A stretch of 64,000 bases of DNA from Austropuccinia psidii (Eukaryota; Basidiomycota; Pucciniomycetes; Pucciniales; Sphaerophragmiaceae): positions 41,492,437 to 41,556,436 of the forward strand of contig JALGQZ010000004.1 in NCBI GenBank assembly GCA_023105745.1, given 5' to 3'. The translations under genes and the position numbers were made by a program. The first letter of the stretch is position 1; the number at the start of each line of letters is the position of its first letter. Below are positions 34,639-46,400 of this stretch, piece by piece. The notes below the pieces were generated by a model. The model was given only the letters and a program-made list of their open reading frames with translations. It had not been told where the DNA came from and made no database searches.

Positions 34639-35885
34639 ATGCCAAAGGCATTGCAAAGGCTACCTTTGCTTCAGACGTTAAACTCACTGCAGTTCATGGA
34701 TGCTCTCAACTCTTATAGTGATTCTTATATCCAGGAAGATATAATTTTATTAGATATGATAACATCACAAAGATACATCAATCCTCATAGAAGATATCCA
34801 TCACATTGCATGTATACAATGAATGATTTACAAAAATTATCATCTGAAAAGTTTCAACAGCTCTGTAGGACCACACATGAATCATTTGAAAAATTGGTTT
34901 CAAAAATTCAAGATGATAAAACCTTTCAAAACTCATCACAAAACAAACAACACAATCCTGCCATCCAATTGGCTGTGGCACTATCAAGGCTAGGATCAAA
35001 TGGCAATGGGGCCTCTTTGGGAAAGAATGGAATGCTATTTGGAATTAGCCATGGGGATATTGTGTTGCACACTCAAAGAGTGATCCATAGATTAATGAGG
35101 TTTAAGTTCAAAGTGATTGTGTGGCCAACAATAGAACAGCGAAGAGATATTTCACAAGTAATGCAGGCAGAAGGCTTCCCTGGGTGCATTGGGTTTATTG
35201 ATGGGAGTCTCATACCATTATCACAACATCCCCCCAATGATGGTGAAGCCTATTTTAATTGAAAAAAGAGGTAAGCTGTTGAATTTTCATTCTTCATTTC
35301 ATTTTTACTGATTGTTTACAATCAAGGTATTCTATGTCAATACAATTGGTTTGCAATATAAACAAACAGTTCACTGCTCTACATGTTGGTTTTATTGGGT
35401 CAATTCATGATTCAAATTTCTATAAAAATATGAAAATAGCACAAAAACCTCAATATTTTGATGAGAAAGATCAGTAATTACTTTCTGATTCAGAATATGC
35501 AAGCTCTCCTTGGGTTGTTCCAGAATATAAGGGAGTGGTAGCACAAAATGAAGCCAACTGTTCTTTCAATTACTGTCTTGAAAAATGAAAATCCAGAATC
35601 AAGCATGCCATTGGAATTTTGAAGGGGAGGTGGTTTTCTCTAAGGGAAATGCAAAATAAAATGAGGGATAATCATGAAATTGAATATTTTGTTAGTTTGG
35701 TCATTTCTTGCACAATTTTACATAATATGTTAGCACAAATGGGTGATGAATGGTTTGATTTATATGAAGATGATGATCCACCACATGCAGAAAATCTGTA
35801 AAAAAATGACATTGGGGAAGATGTGGTAAATATGCATGAAAAACTTAAACCAATTACTTTAGCATGGAAAGATCATCAATTGTGA
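34639..35885 (+). pseudogene. HARBI1-like DDE transposase nuclease (DDE_Tnp_4), inactivated
   Basis: Two exons, 34639-35270 and 35327-35885, are joined by a 56-bp GT-AG intron that reconstitutes KKRYSMSIQLVCN. They give 397 codons, a normal HARBI1 length. Hallmarks: a helical N-terminal part; FPGCIGFIDGSLIPL with the first Asp at residue 188; GSIHDSNFYKNMKIA with the second Asp at 35409-35411; and RIKHAIGILKGRWFSLREM, where the catalytic Glu (normally E-H-A-I-G) is Lys (AAG, 35601-35603). Stops at 35260, near 35475, near 35586 and at 35799 also break the frame. The active enzyme would cut and join the element's ends in the nucleus together with the Myb-like protein. Confidence 0.9.
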
Positions 35886-35972
35886 ATTTAATCAGGACCA
35901 TTGATTTATGTACTTAATTTAATGGCATACAACAGAGTGGAGATGTTATTGGTAAAATAAAACTATTCAAAA

Positions 35973-37231
35973 TTAATATTTTTTAGTTATTTTTTGGTCC
36001 TGCATATTTCTTTCAAAGTACCCATTGACTTTTGAATTAATTTCAGTGGGGGTCATTTTCAAAAATTTGTCACCTAAATTGAATAATTTATGGTTGATTT
36101 GAAAAGAACATCCAAAATGAGTTATTTTGTCATTGTTGATAATTTCTGGAGGAGGTTTTGTTGTATGATGAACCATTGTTGATGTCTTCCAAAGAATTTC
36201 CATGATGCCAGGTTTTTTTGAAAAATAAATCTCCATTTTCAATTTGGGGAAGTGCAAGCCATGTCCAGAGGGGGTGAAGATAGTTGGAAGGGGATGGAAA
36301 GCTTTTTTTGATAAAAAAGAAAATATACCATAAGTCCAGGAATTGAGATCATTCAAATCTTGGTGTGGCTTATTGAAAAATCCATCTTGAGTGACAATGA
36401 CATTTGTAAAAGACTTGAATTCTTCCTTTTGATTGGCAGAAGTCCATTTGAGTTGACTGAAGCTTGGTAGTCTGGCTACTTTCATTAATGACTGATTTTC
36501 ATTTGAAGCTACTTTGGAAAAATGTGATATTCTTGAGTAAATGAATTTTTCATATTGTTGAAGTTTGGTCCATTTCATGTTATCCAATTTAATTTTATGA
36601 GGAGTCAAACCAGGTTTTCTGGAGTAAACATCTAAGAATATTGAAATTACTTATTAATTATCAAAATAAAAAGCAAAAAAGATCACACACCTGCAGATTT
36701 ACCAGAATATGAACCAGGACAAAACCCAATACCTCTCTTCATTCCACCTAGGAGTTGCTTATTGGTTTTAATTTCTTGTTTATTTTGAGATAAGGAAATT
36801 AATGTCGTGATGAGGTTTTGGAGCATTTGAGAGTGGCCAGAAGAATTATCAAAAGGGGTTATTTCATATATGATGACAAGTAAAAAGGGATTTTTGGTTT
36901 TACAAATGAGTACATAAGGATGGGGTAGAGTGTTGAGTGATGGAAGTTTTAACCATGATGCATTGGCTAATTTCTTGTCAATTGAAATGGTTTAAAACTT
37001 CTTATATTCTGTGTTTGAATGGCCAAGGTGAGACATAATCTGTTTTGAATCATGAATGTCTTGTCTTTGGCTTTGAGTGAGTTTTCTTTTATAAGTTGAT
37101 TTGGTATTTTTATGCTCATGATGTTTTATATTTGGTTTTGTCCTAACCATGACATCAAGAGGAGGAATAGTATAATAAGCATCATTAGAATAATTCTGAT
37201 TATTTGCTGAATCTGGTTTAGTCCTAACCAT
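35973..37231 (-). pseudogene. TET/JBP-like 2OG-Fe(II) dioxygenase carried by the Harbinger element
   Basis: Exon 1 (37231-36691) and exon 2 (36631-35973) are joined by a 59-bp GT-AG intron and give about 400 codons; the start could be further upstream. Exon 1 ends in GGMKRGIGFCPGSYSGKSA, a segment I recognise from rust Tet-like oxygenases. Exon 2 contains the double-stranded beta-helix signature: FFNKPHQDLND (His at 36363-36365, Asp two residues on), WTYGIFSFL, GHGLHFPK, IMEILWKTSTMVHHTTKPPP (distal iron His near 36165) and THFGCSFQIN, where TET/JBP proteins often carry an Arg for 2-oxoglutarate and this copy has His. One stop (36992-36994) interrupts exon 1; exon 2 is fully open. It ends 87 bp from the end of the nuclease gene. 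The family oxidises thymine or 5-methylcytosine in DNA. Substrate here unknown. Confidence 0.75.
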
Positions 37232-37379
37232 GACATTATCAGAATGATTTGAATAGTGAGAGGGAGGAGAAGCTTTTTTTTGAATTTCAAAGAAGAAGGA
37301 AGGGGGCTGAAATGGAATGACAATTCACAAGAAATACTTATAAATAATCCACCCCTATATTAACAAAGAAATAAAAAGA

Positions 37380-38100
37380 TTAAAGAAAAATTAAAATAAA
37401 AAAGTAATGATAGGTCAGTAATGATAATCATCAAAAAAAAAGAAAAAAAATAATCAGAAATTAAACATGATTATGATTCAAAATAATAATAATAATAATA
37501 ATAATCAGTGATTCATGATGAAGATTAAAAAAAAAGAGGTCAGCAATCAAAATGATCCAAAAAAATAGAGATGATTATAATTTAAAAAAAGAAAAACATC
37601 AGTGATTAATGATTATGATTAAAAAAAAACAGAGGTCAGTAATGATGATGATTAAAAAGAAACAAAAAAAAATAATCATAAAGATAATTATGATTAAAAA
37701 AAGATAAAAAATCATCAGTGATTCATTATTATTAAAAAAAATAAAAATAAAATAAAAAATTATCAGTGATTCATGATGATGATTAAAAAAAAAAGAAAAA
37801 AAATCATAAAGATCATTATTATTAAAAAAAAAATATAAAAAAAAAGAATCATCAGAAGATTCATGATTAAAAAAAATATCATCAGCAGATTATTATTATT
37901 AAAAAAAATCATCAGTGATTTATGATGATGATTTAAAAAAACAAAAAAAAAATAGGTCAGTAACAAATGATGATTTAAAAAAAATCAGTAATAATCATCA
38001 ATTAAAAAATAATAATAATAATAAATATGATTATGATTTAAAAAAAAATCAAAAAAAATTCAACATCAGTACAGTATTAATCAAGAAAAATAAAATAAAT
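37380..38100. repeat. Degenerate ATC/GAT-rich minisatellite upstream of the dioxygenase
   Basis: Recurrent blocks such as ATCAGTGATTCATGATGATG, each followed by a run of A, are spaced about 40-80 bp apart, with an AAT microsatellite at 37482-37504. All frames here are low complexity. It occupies the promoter side of the dioxygenase gene. Confidence 0.65.
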
Positions 38101-38188
38101 GATGTTAATGGCCTCTGGAGGCCATTAAAATCAAAAAATAAAAAAACCTTTCAAATTGATTTGGAAGGTTTTAAGAGGATTAAACCCT

Positions 38189-38219
38189 GAACCTCCCAGG
38201 AGCCTTTTTTGGGAGGTTC
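38189..38219. other. Perfect hairpin inside the Harbinger element
   Basis: GAACCTCCCA and its exact complement TGGGAGGTTC are separated by an 11-base loop. The downstream T-poor, G-rich context does not look like a bacterial-type terminator. Possibly a protein-binding or replication-slippage structure. Confidence 0.6.
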
Positions 38220-38227
38220 CAGGGTGA

Positions 38228-38325
38228 CTGGGGGGGGGGGTTGATTGTGATGGGTGGGGGGTTTTTGGAGGTGGATATTGGAGGTGGAAGGTGATGGGTG
38301 GGGGTATATTGGAGGTGGATGAAAG
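38228..38325 (+). other. G-rich block with quadruplex potential
   Basis: Contains a G10 run, GGGTGGGGGG and several GGAGGTGG repeats, spaced closely enough to form quadruplexes on the plus strand. The unit ATATTGGAGGTGGA repeats at about 38274 and 38307. Confidence 0.55.
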
Positions 38326-38942
38326 CTTTAAAAAAAATAAAAATAAAAAATTATTAGAATCAGTTTGAAAAAAATAGAGTTTTGAAAAAAAACAAAAAAA
38401 AATTACTTACCTGAATTGAAAAAGAAGAGTGAGTTTTTTTTGAATAATCTAAAAAAAAGCAAATTGAAAAGTGAGGGGTGAAAATAAAAAATTCAAAATC
38501 AAAAATTGAAAAAATTCAAAATAAAAAATAAGAAACATATAGAAAAACAAGCAAAAATAAAAAAATGTCAAAAAAAATGAAATGACATAAAATACAATTT
38601 TTAAAAAAAGGAAAAAAGTGGCCATTAACTTTTATTTGGAAAAAAATCCAAAAGAAAGGAAATACAGAGGGAGCCTTAAATTTCAATTGGAACAGACTTG
38701 GCATAAAATCTTGATTCAAAACTTTCCCAAATTTTCAATTTTGTAATAAATTGCAATTGAATTTCATGAGATAAGATCAATTGAAAGTTGGTGCCCCAAT
38801 TACGCATAAACATTGAATTTTTTAATTTTGTAATAAATTGCAGTTAGATTTCACAACATAGGATCAATAACTACACATAAACATCAGTTTTATTTAGCAA
38901 ATCACCACATATAAAATGATCACATGATGTATACCTAATATG

Positions 38943-40175
38943 TTATTTTTTATTGAGTAATGTCAGAATGTGTTCCAGCTCTGAAATTGGTCTGCTTGAT
39001 GACAATGCGGCTATAGTGAGATCCATCTGGAATTGATTTTCCTTAAATTCAAATTCACAATTCCACTTTTATTTTCAAATTCATATTTCTTTGTGTTTTT
39101 CTTCTCCTCAAACTCCATTTGATTTTGCAACTTGACTTCTTCAAACTGTTTCTTTTCCATGTTGCTTGCTTTCTCTTCATTCCACCTCTCCCTGTCCCAC
39201 TCCAAGCAAGCATTTTCACTGGTTTCATGGGCTAAAAATCATGAATTTTGTCATTAGTATTGATCAGAGTAGCCATAAATCCAAAACATACCCTCTTGCC
39301 ATGATTCAAGAAAATTTGCATATGTCAGTGCAAACATATCCATTGGCCTTTTCCTAGAGCCACTCTTGTCATTAAAGTTGGGTGTAAATGCTTGATTACA
39401 CTTTTGTGTTGAATGTGTTATGGATTTACTTTTCTGGTCAAAGGAGAAATAATAAAAAATGGATTTCATACGTATCAGGCTTGAACATACTTACTGATTC
39501 ATCTTGAAGGTTTTCCACTTTAACCAAGTCATCTTCATTATGAAGCAAAGGAACCAGATTTAGAGGTGATTCCAAACCACTATTCTCCTTTAAAAAGCAA
39601 ATGAGGTTTAATTATTTCAGGTGAAAAGGGATAAGACAATAACTTACCTTATCAAGAAAAACATAATCATCATCATCACCATTTGAGCTGTCTTTTTCTT
39701 GCAAATAATAACTTGCAATGGGAGTGACATTGGGCTTGTGGCCAAAGAGCAAATCCATTTCAGAATAGCAAGGAAACATATGTTCAAGATTTTCACTCAT
39801 TGATTTGATTCCTTTACTCTCATCTTCTTCCATTATTCCAGCCCCAGTTGAATTTCTGAGTTTTCTCGCTGCCATATACTTCTTTTTATATGTTCGCCAT
39901 CAATCTTGGATGCTGCTTTAGCTAAGGTTTAGGTGATTTTGTGATTTTTTTCTGACCTCAATGGCAATAATCTGAAATCCATTCTGCATTTACAAAGGAG
40001 GTCTTCCAATAGATGTTGAACCACTAGTACCAAAACATGACTCAAAATTAGATTTGACTAAAAGCCAATGAATTATGGTTAAAAAATCTGTACGTATTAA
40101 GTGACCTGATGAATGTGGCAGGCCAGAGGTGATTTTCATATCTGACTTGATGTGTCTTGCTTTGGAACAAGGCAT
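38943..40175 (-). pseudogene. Harbinger Myb/SANT-like DNA-binding protein
   Basis: A probable start at 40175 (MPCSKARHIKSD) leads into a trihelix-like region: IRTDFLTIIHWLLVKSNFES, CFGTSGSTSIGRPP, a frame-damaged helix, then KKYMAARKLRNSTGAGIMEE followed by a DESKGI segment and FGHKPNVTP. Likely splice junctions are 39648/39588, 39495/39433 and 39292/39231 (GTAAGTT, GTAAGTA and GTATGTT donors). The C-terminus is charged and helical (RERWNEEKASNMEKKQFEEV) and ends in MDLTIAALSSSRPISELEHI after a frameshift. In this superfamily the Myb-like partner binds the element ends and brings the nuclease to the nucleus. Stops and frameshifts near 39990, 39880 and 39050 make it inactive. Confidence 0.75.
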
Positions 40176-40427
40176 TATTATATGGATGAATAAGTATAAA
40201 TGGACTGTAAGCTGTTCAGTCAGATTGTCCAAAATGGAGTGTAGAAGAATATGTTGTACAATTATGAATTGTGAATACTCATTTGGGTTAGGTTTCAAAC
40301 TGAAATCCTAGATGCATGGGATTTGGTCAAAATACCAGGGGACTCAGCTAAAATGCCATTTGATTTACACATAAAAAACCCGGGATTTAGTGTTGGGATT
40401 TGGGTTCCAAATCCAATGTTATTTTAA

Positions 40428-40455
40428 GGTGGGATTTGGTGACTTTGACACCCCC
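40428..40455 (-). repeat. Right terminal inverted repeat of the Harbinger element
   Basis: GGGATTTGGTGACTTTGACA then CCCCC, inverse of the left end. Confidence 0.8.
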
Positions 40456-40459
40456 TAAT

Positions 40460-43400
40460 AATGAGTTTTTCTTTATTTTAAACAGAATTTCCATACTCCA
40501 TGGAAAATTATTTGAAATTCTGAAACAAAAGCTCTTCTTTTTTAAATTTTACCTCTGTTTATGGAAAAAGAATTTTTCAAATTTTGAAACTAAAAGAAAT
40601 TTTCTTAAAAGAAAAAACAAAATCAGAAATAATTACCTTTTTTTCTTTTTTTTTTTGAAAAACTCTTTCAAGTAAGTTTTGATAGATTGGCGAGGATATA
40701 AAACTTATTAGAACCCAAAAATTGCTTTAATCAAACTACCATTATAAAGGTATAGTCCTACAGTATTATTGAAGAAGATTTTAAATTTGGAAAGAAATTC
40801 ATCCCAATTAACATTTTATTCAACACAACACATGCCAAATTCCATTTTGAATTAAGGTTATTATTTTGAATAAATTAATTTATTTTTTTCAACAAAAAAT
40901 TAGAAGAGATTGATTTATATCTGTGTTGAGGATAATTGGATCCTTAGATTTTTAAAACAAAATCTTAAAATGGATTGTATTTTTTTAATTTATAGAATAT
41001 AGAATTACTGATAAACTGAGGAATTATTCATAAATTTGTGTGATAAAGTATTTTGAATTTCATATAATTCTCTTAAAAGAAAAACTGGATGATAATTATT
41101 AAAATAATTCTCCTAAGTTGAGTATAATACATGGAGTGATTTTATATAGCTATATAACCTCTTTAATTTGAAAAGCATAAATGATTCCCACTATTAGAAA
41201 CTTAAAATGAATTATTATTATGTCTATATAAGTTTAAATCTTTTGAAATTGGTTCTTTTAAGAAAATATTTGTAGATTTAAATAAAATAATGATTTCCTT
41301 AAAAATTAATCTTTTTGTGAATGAGATAAGCCCAAAAAAATACTTTTATTTTTCAAGGCATTTTTACTTAATGAAGATTTTTATTCTTATAATTGATCAT
41401 TTGAAAATACCCAAATATTTTACATTAATATTTGAGTAGCTTAAAAAAACTTAAATTTTTTTCAGTTTATTTTTTCAAATAAATTAACAAGCTTAATGAA
41501 AATTGTTCTTTAAAAAACTTAGATATTTAGTTTTAATTGAAAAAATGGATAATTTAAATCTCAAAGATATTATTAAATGTAAAATGTTTTTTTAAGAAAA
41601 TATTTATTTTTAAGTTGTTTAAAAGAAACAACACATTATTTTCTTTTAATTTTATTACAATAAAAAAGCTTTAGATATTCTATTTAAAAATGAGATTAAT
41701 AGTTAATAAAGCATATAAAATAGGTTAAAAAAATAAAATAAGTTTTTGTGTTAATTTAGAAAATGACTGAAATAAATTTATATAAAAAAATATTCCTTTA
41801 AATTTGTCTTTAAAGAGAAGTTACAACTAAAAACAACAATATTAAATATAGTTATGAAAGATGATTTTATTCACTTTTGGGGTGAATAGAAGGATTCAAT
41901 GATTGTGGTAAATATTTTTAAATAGTAATAATATATTGAATTTTTCAAAATTAATTGATTTCAACTTTTATTGATAGTCTTAATGATAATTAAATTGATT
42001 CTTCAAGTAAAAAGATTCCAAAAATAAAAGATAAGATGTTGTACAGAATAAATTCATCTGTAGACTCAAACTTTATTTAAAAAGTGATTTGATAATGTTA
42101 GAGACCATGAGAATATTAATTATTAAATAATTAGACCCTGGTTTGTTACCAAAGGGGCCTGGTATTTCCATTCTTAGCCATTTAAATACATTGTTTCTGA
42201 AGTGAAAGCTGTATTGTTTTGGCTCAAAACACCTCAGACTATGTGTGGGGACCCTATAAAATACTGAAATAAGTTTTGATGAGTATTTTATTATACCTGA
42301 GGAAAGTTTTCCCTATTGATAGAAGATAAATATTTCCTAGTTGGTATTTAAGAAAAATATTCGATTCAAATACATACCCTTTAAGTAGAATTTAGGCCAA
42401 AATTAATTATCTTTTTCATGAGTTTTGAAACTACACTACTACATAGAATTATTTCAAATAAAGTTTGAACCCTTTGAGAAGAAATTCCTTTTCCACCTCA
42501 GATAAAAATTTTAAAATCAATTATTGATCTATTCATCCAGTTGAAATAAAATATACATACCAAAATATTGATTTATTTGAATTTTTTTATTACAAAAATT
42601 TTAAAAATTAGATTTGATATGTAAATAAAATTGAATTTGTAGAAAATATTATCATAATCAAATTGAATATGCTTCACTTACTGATATACTCTTAATCCCA
42701 AACCACCCCCATTTTCAACAAAACGTGTCATTTTGATCAATAATTATCTTCTTGATTTTCAGAGCTTTGTACTGCAAATACTCAAAAATTGATTAAATTT
42801 TACTTGGAGTTAATCTAAAAAAGGTTTACCCTAGAGGTGAAAAAGTTTAAACTCTAATAATTTATCTATTTGTGAGATCAAGTTAATTATTTTTACTAAA
42901 GAGAGAAAATTATGAAATTTTTTATAAACAGTTTTTTCAAAGGTATTAGAAATTTTGAAAAATTTCAATATTTTAATTTGTATCGATTTTTTTAAGAAGA
43001 GTACTAATTTTAAATTTTTCTTATTTTCTTATTTAAGGATTTGGATAACTTTTAAGAAAAAAATGAATATTATAAGCTTCAATTCCAAATTTGTGGTTAT
43101 CTTTTTACATAAACATACCTCCAAGGCTCATAGGCCCCATGAAAAAAAAGTTTTTATCCAAAATATTTGATTTTCTAGTGTTTCTTAATCCTCTTAAAAT
43201 TTATGTTCAATAAGGAGTATTATTATATGATGAGAATTTATCCACACATTTGGTATTGTTTTACTTAATTAAATATTCTATTCAATACTCTTCTTAAAAT
43301 CTTTGAAAATCTTCTTGATTCTTAAGATTCAAATGGGTTGTTCATTGTGTGTCATTTAATTTATAAAGGTACTTATTTAAGTATCAAAATAGCATAATTT

Positions 43401-46400
43401 CTCAATAGGCCTACAAAAGAATTGGGATTCTTATTACTAAATCCCTAAGATAATTATTCCTCTACTGAACTTTAAAAATACAAAGCTTTAATAGGAAATA
43501 TTCCTGGAATTTTTAATCTTTTTTAAGATTTTCTTCTACTGATTTTAGTAGTAATAAAAGTATGAGGTCTACCATCTTTAATTTTAGGGTTGTATATTAA
43601 ATTTCTCATTTATATTTGGAATATAAAAGATAATTTTTAATTAATCTTACATAAACATTTTTTTACATATTCCATTTGATATTTCAAATTTGTGATTAAC
43701 CTCAAAAAATTCTTTTCTTAAAGAGGAATGCAAAATATTCAAAATAGGGAAAACAGGCTTTAAGAAAATGCTTTTTAACACAAGACCAAAATGCAACTGT
43801 GTCTATTAATTATTCAATGAGGCTTTAATGGAAATGAATTTTGTTTTAATAAAAATCCCATTTGTATAAAGATTCACTTTTTTTGCCTTGATATTGGTAA
43901 TATGTGCATTTTTTACTCTTGATAAATGAATTTTATGATCAAGAGATTTTTTTAAGTGGGAATAAGACTCCATTATTAAAATTTTCGAATTAGAGTTACC
44001 TATTTATTTGAAGTATTTTTAAAATATAGAAAATTAACCATCTCAGGTTTATTATCTAATTTATACTAATAAACAATAGCCCAAGTTGGTTTTGAATTTC
44101 CTTGGACATATGTTAGCTGAAGGTCCTCTTATTTTACAGATAAAGGATTTGATTACTATTGATGTAGACTTTATCAATGGTCTGTGAATTCTATCAATAT
44201 TTTAGTGGTTTCAATGTATATTTCTCAGTATTTATGCTAAAAGATCCAATATTGTCTCTAGTGGCTGCTTCTTTGAATATATCTATGATAACTTCTATTG
44301 ATTAATTTTAAGTATTACCATATTTAAAAGAATTCTTGAATTCTCCTTAACACTTTATTCAAATTACTTTCCATCATTTTTTGCTTTGTGCGAAGGCCTG
44401 TGGTAAGACTAAATTTCTTCAATAATTAAATTTGTCATATTCAAAGGTGTTTTCAGATTTCAAAATCCAGGAATTATTGGCTCAGATGTTTATTATTTAA
44501 ACTTTACACCAACTAAAACTACATTGAAAATGTGCTTGGATGACCTAAATATACCACCTATAAGTTAAGTTGGTAAAAAATGGTCCAAATATGTCTGTAA
44601 TCAATATTCATAGTGATTGAAAGAATTTTTTTCATAATGTAAGGATATATGATGAATTCAGTGCAATTATACTCACCTTAATCTCTGAAGTGAGGCCATT
44701 TCTTAACCTTTGGAGCTCATTTCAGTAATTCTACACCCATGGATGGTTACAGACTATAAAAGGATATGTAAATCTTAAATTTTACTCGTTATTTTATTAA
44801 ATTGAAAATCTGCAGGATTGAGCTTACTATTTATTTAATTTTGATGGAGATTCATAGAAAATCCTTACAAGGTGAATAGTAATTTTCAAATTTTACACAA
44901 ATTAGTTGTGTTCCCTCTGTAAAGCTCCCCATCTCATGTTGAATAAATTTGAATATATTTTATTAGAAAATATTATGCACATACTCTTTTATTACTGTTT
45001 CTTTCTATAGCTCCAATTTTATGGTATTATTAGAGGATACCTCAGCTAAGATCACTATTGGCTTTGATAAATATTTTTGTGGACTAAAAAAAATTTCTGA
45101 AGGAAATTTTTTCTTTACTTCAGAAAATGAATTTGTTATATTTTCAATACCAACTTTGTTTTAATATTCAATTATATCTTTGGCTTCATTTGAATCTGAT
45201 TAAATTATTTTATCAGTATTCAAATTGAGGTTTTATTTGGGAAGTTTGTACATTAATGAAATTCTTCTTACACATTCTTGAATATAATTCCCAATTTTAA
45301 TAATTTTACCATGAAATTGTATTTTCTACACATTTTTAAGCCTTTAAAAGCCTCTAGTTCTTTCAAATATTTATATTTTCAAAAATTTTTCGTATTTGGC
45401 CATTTTTGACCAAATTGGAAAGCCCCATGAGAAAAGGTCAAGAAATGGTATTACAATTATGGAATCTCAATTTCTTTTTATTAAAAGTAGAAATTTGGGG
45501 AATAAAGGAAGACATGAGCTCGCTTTGTAGATAAATTACTTGATATAAATATACATGTTAAAAATTATAACTCTTTTTTGGTCAAAAAACAAGGATTAAA
45601 AATTTGAATTAAAATAAGTCTCCACAAAGTAATATTTTTTCTTTGATTACCAAAGGAAACTTCTTTGATTTGAAGGATTAATTTTGATATTCCACAAGTT
45701 AAAACTTATTTTATATCTTATTTCCCTTAAGGTTTCTAAAATAAATTTCTCGGCCATTTTGGAAAGATTAATTTTCCAATAATTCTCTGAAATGAATCTT
45801 TAGAGCTTTTTATTCCCCAATAAAATCAAAATAAGAAAAAAAAAAGAATGATTAAAAGTTCAAAAAATATGATATTTGTTTGGTAAAAGCACATAATTAC
45901 TTATTTGAATGTGCAAAAATGCTATATGGATCTTACAGTCCCCTTTATCTATTAAGTTCTCCATTATTTCTGCTTTCATTTTTAACTTCTATGGTCTTTA
46001 TCTTTTTCAAAATAATCATTAATTAGCTTAAGTACACTTCTAAAACGCTCAAGATCCTATCAATTTAGCCCAATATTAAATATTTCATGTCAAGGTGTTA
46101 ACAAATTCTTAATTTGTTTTTAGATTTAATCAAAATCCGAGTACACATGTGGTACTTTAGATAAAGAAATAGATAATTTATTATATCTAAATCTCTCTTT
46201 GTATTCCTAACTTTTTATTTCTATCATGGATCCGCCCATATGAAATACATTATCTATGGAGTTTTTATTTAATTGTGAAATTATACATTCCTGGATCCAT
46301 GTTTCATTTGTGAGAGCTCCTTCTTCACCCTTATTGTGGAATTATTCATAATTTTTCACATTGGAAATTCATTTTCTCGGAAATTGAGGGACTTTTGGGT

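Larger units (their letters stand above)
38101..38942. other. Non-coding interior of the Harbinger element
   Basis: Holds an inverted pair ATGGCCTC/GAGGCCAT (38109-38128), a strong hairpin (38189-38219), a G-rich block (38228-38325) and AT-rich filler with poly-A runs up to the end of the Myb-like gene. No protein is supported. Confidence 0.6.
34298..40455. mobile_element. PIF/Harbinger transposon with three genes
   Basis: Termini GGGGGTGTCAAA (34298) and its inverse TTTGACACCCCC (ending 40455) are the first part of ~25-bp inverted repeats that also share ACCAAATCCC. Further CCAAATCC motifs lie subterminally on both sides. If the flanking A and T are counted as part of the ends, the 3-bp flanks are AAT on both sides, giving a 3-bp duplication as expected for this superfamily, though not the usual TWA. 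Inside are a HARBI1-like DDE nuclease (+), a TET/JBP-like dioxygenase (-) tail to tail with it, and a Myb/SANT-like protein (-). Nuclease plus Myb-like protein is the standard Harbinger pair. The dioxygenase is extra. Confidence 0.88.

Noticed and set aside
37763..38190. Frames in the ATC/GAT-rich tract of the Harbinger element
   Set aside because: Low-complexity repeats only.
38189..38219. Hairpin as a transcription terminator
   Set aside because: No U-run follows and the context is eukaryotic; left as an unexplained structure.
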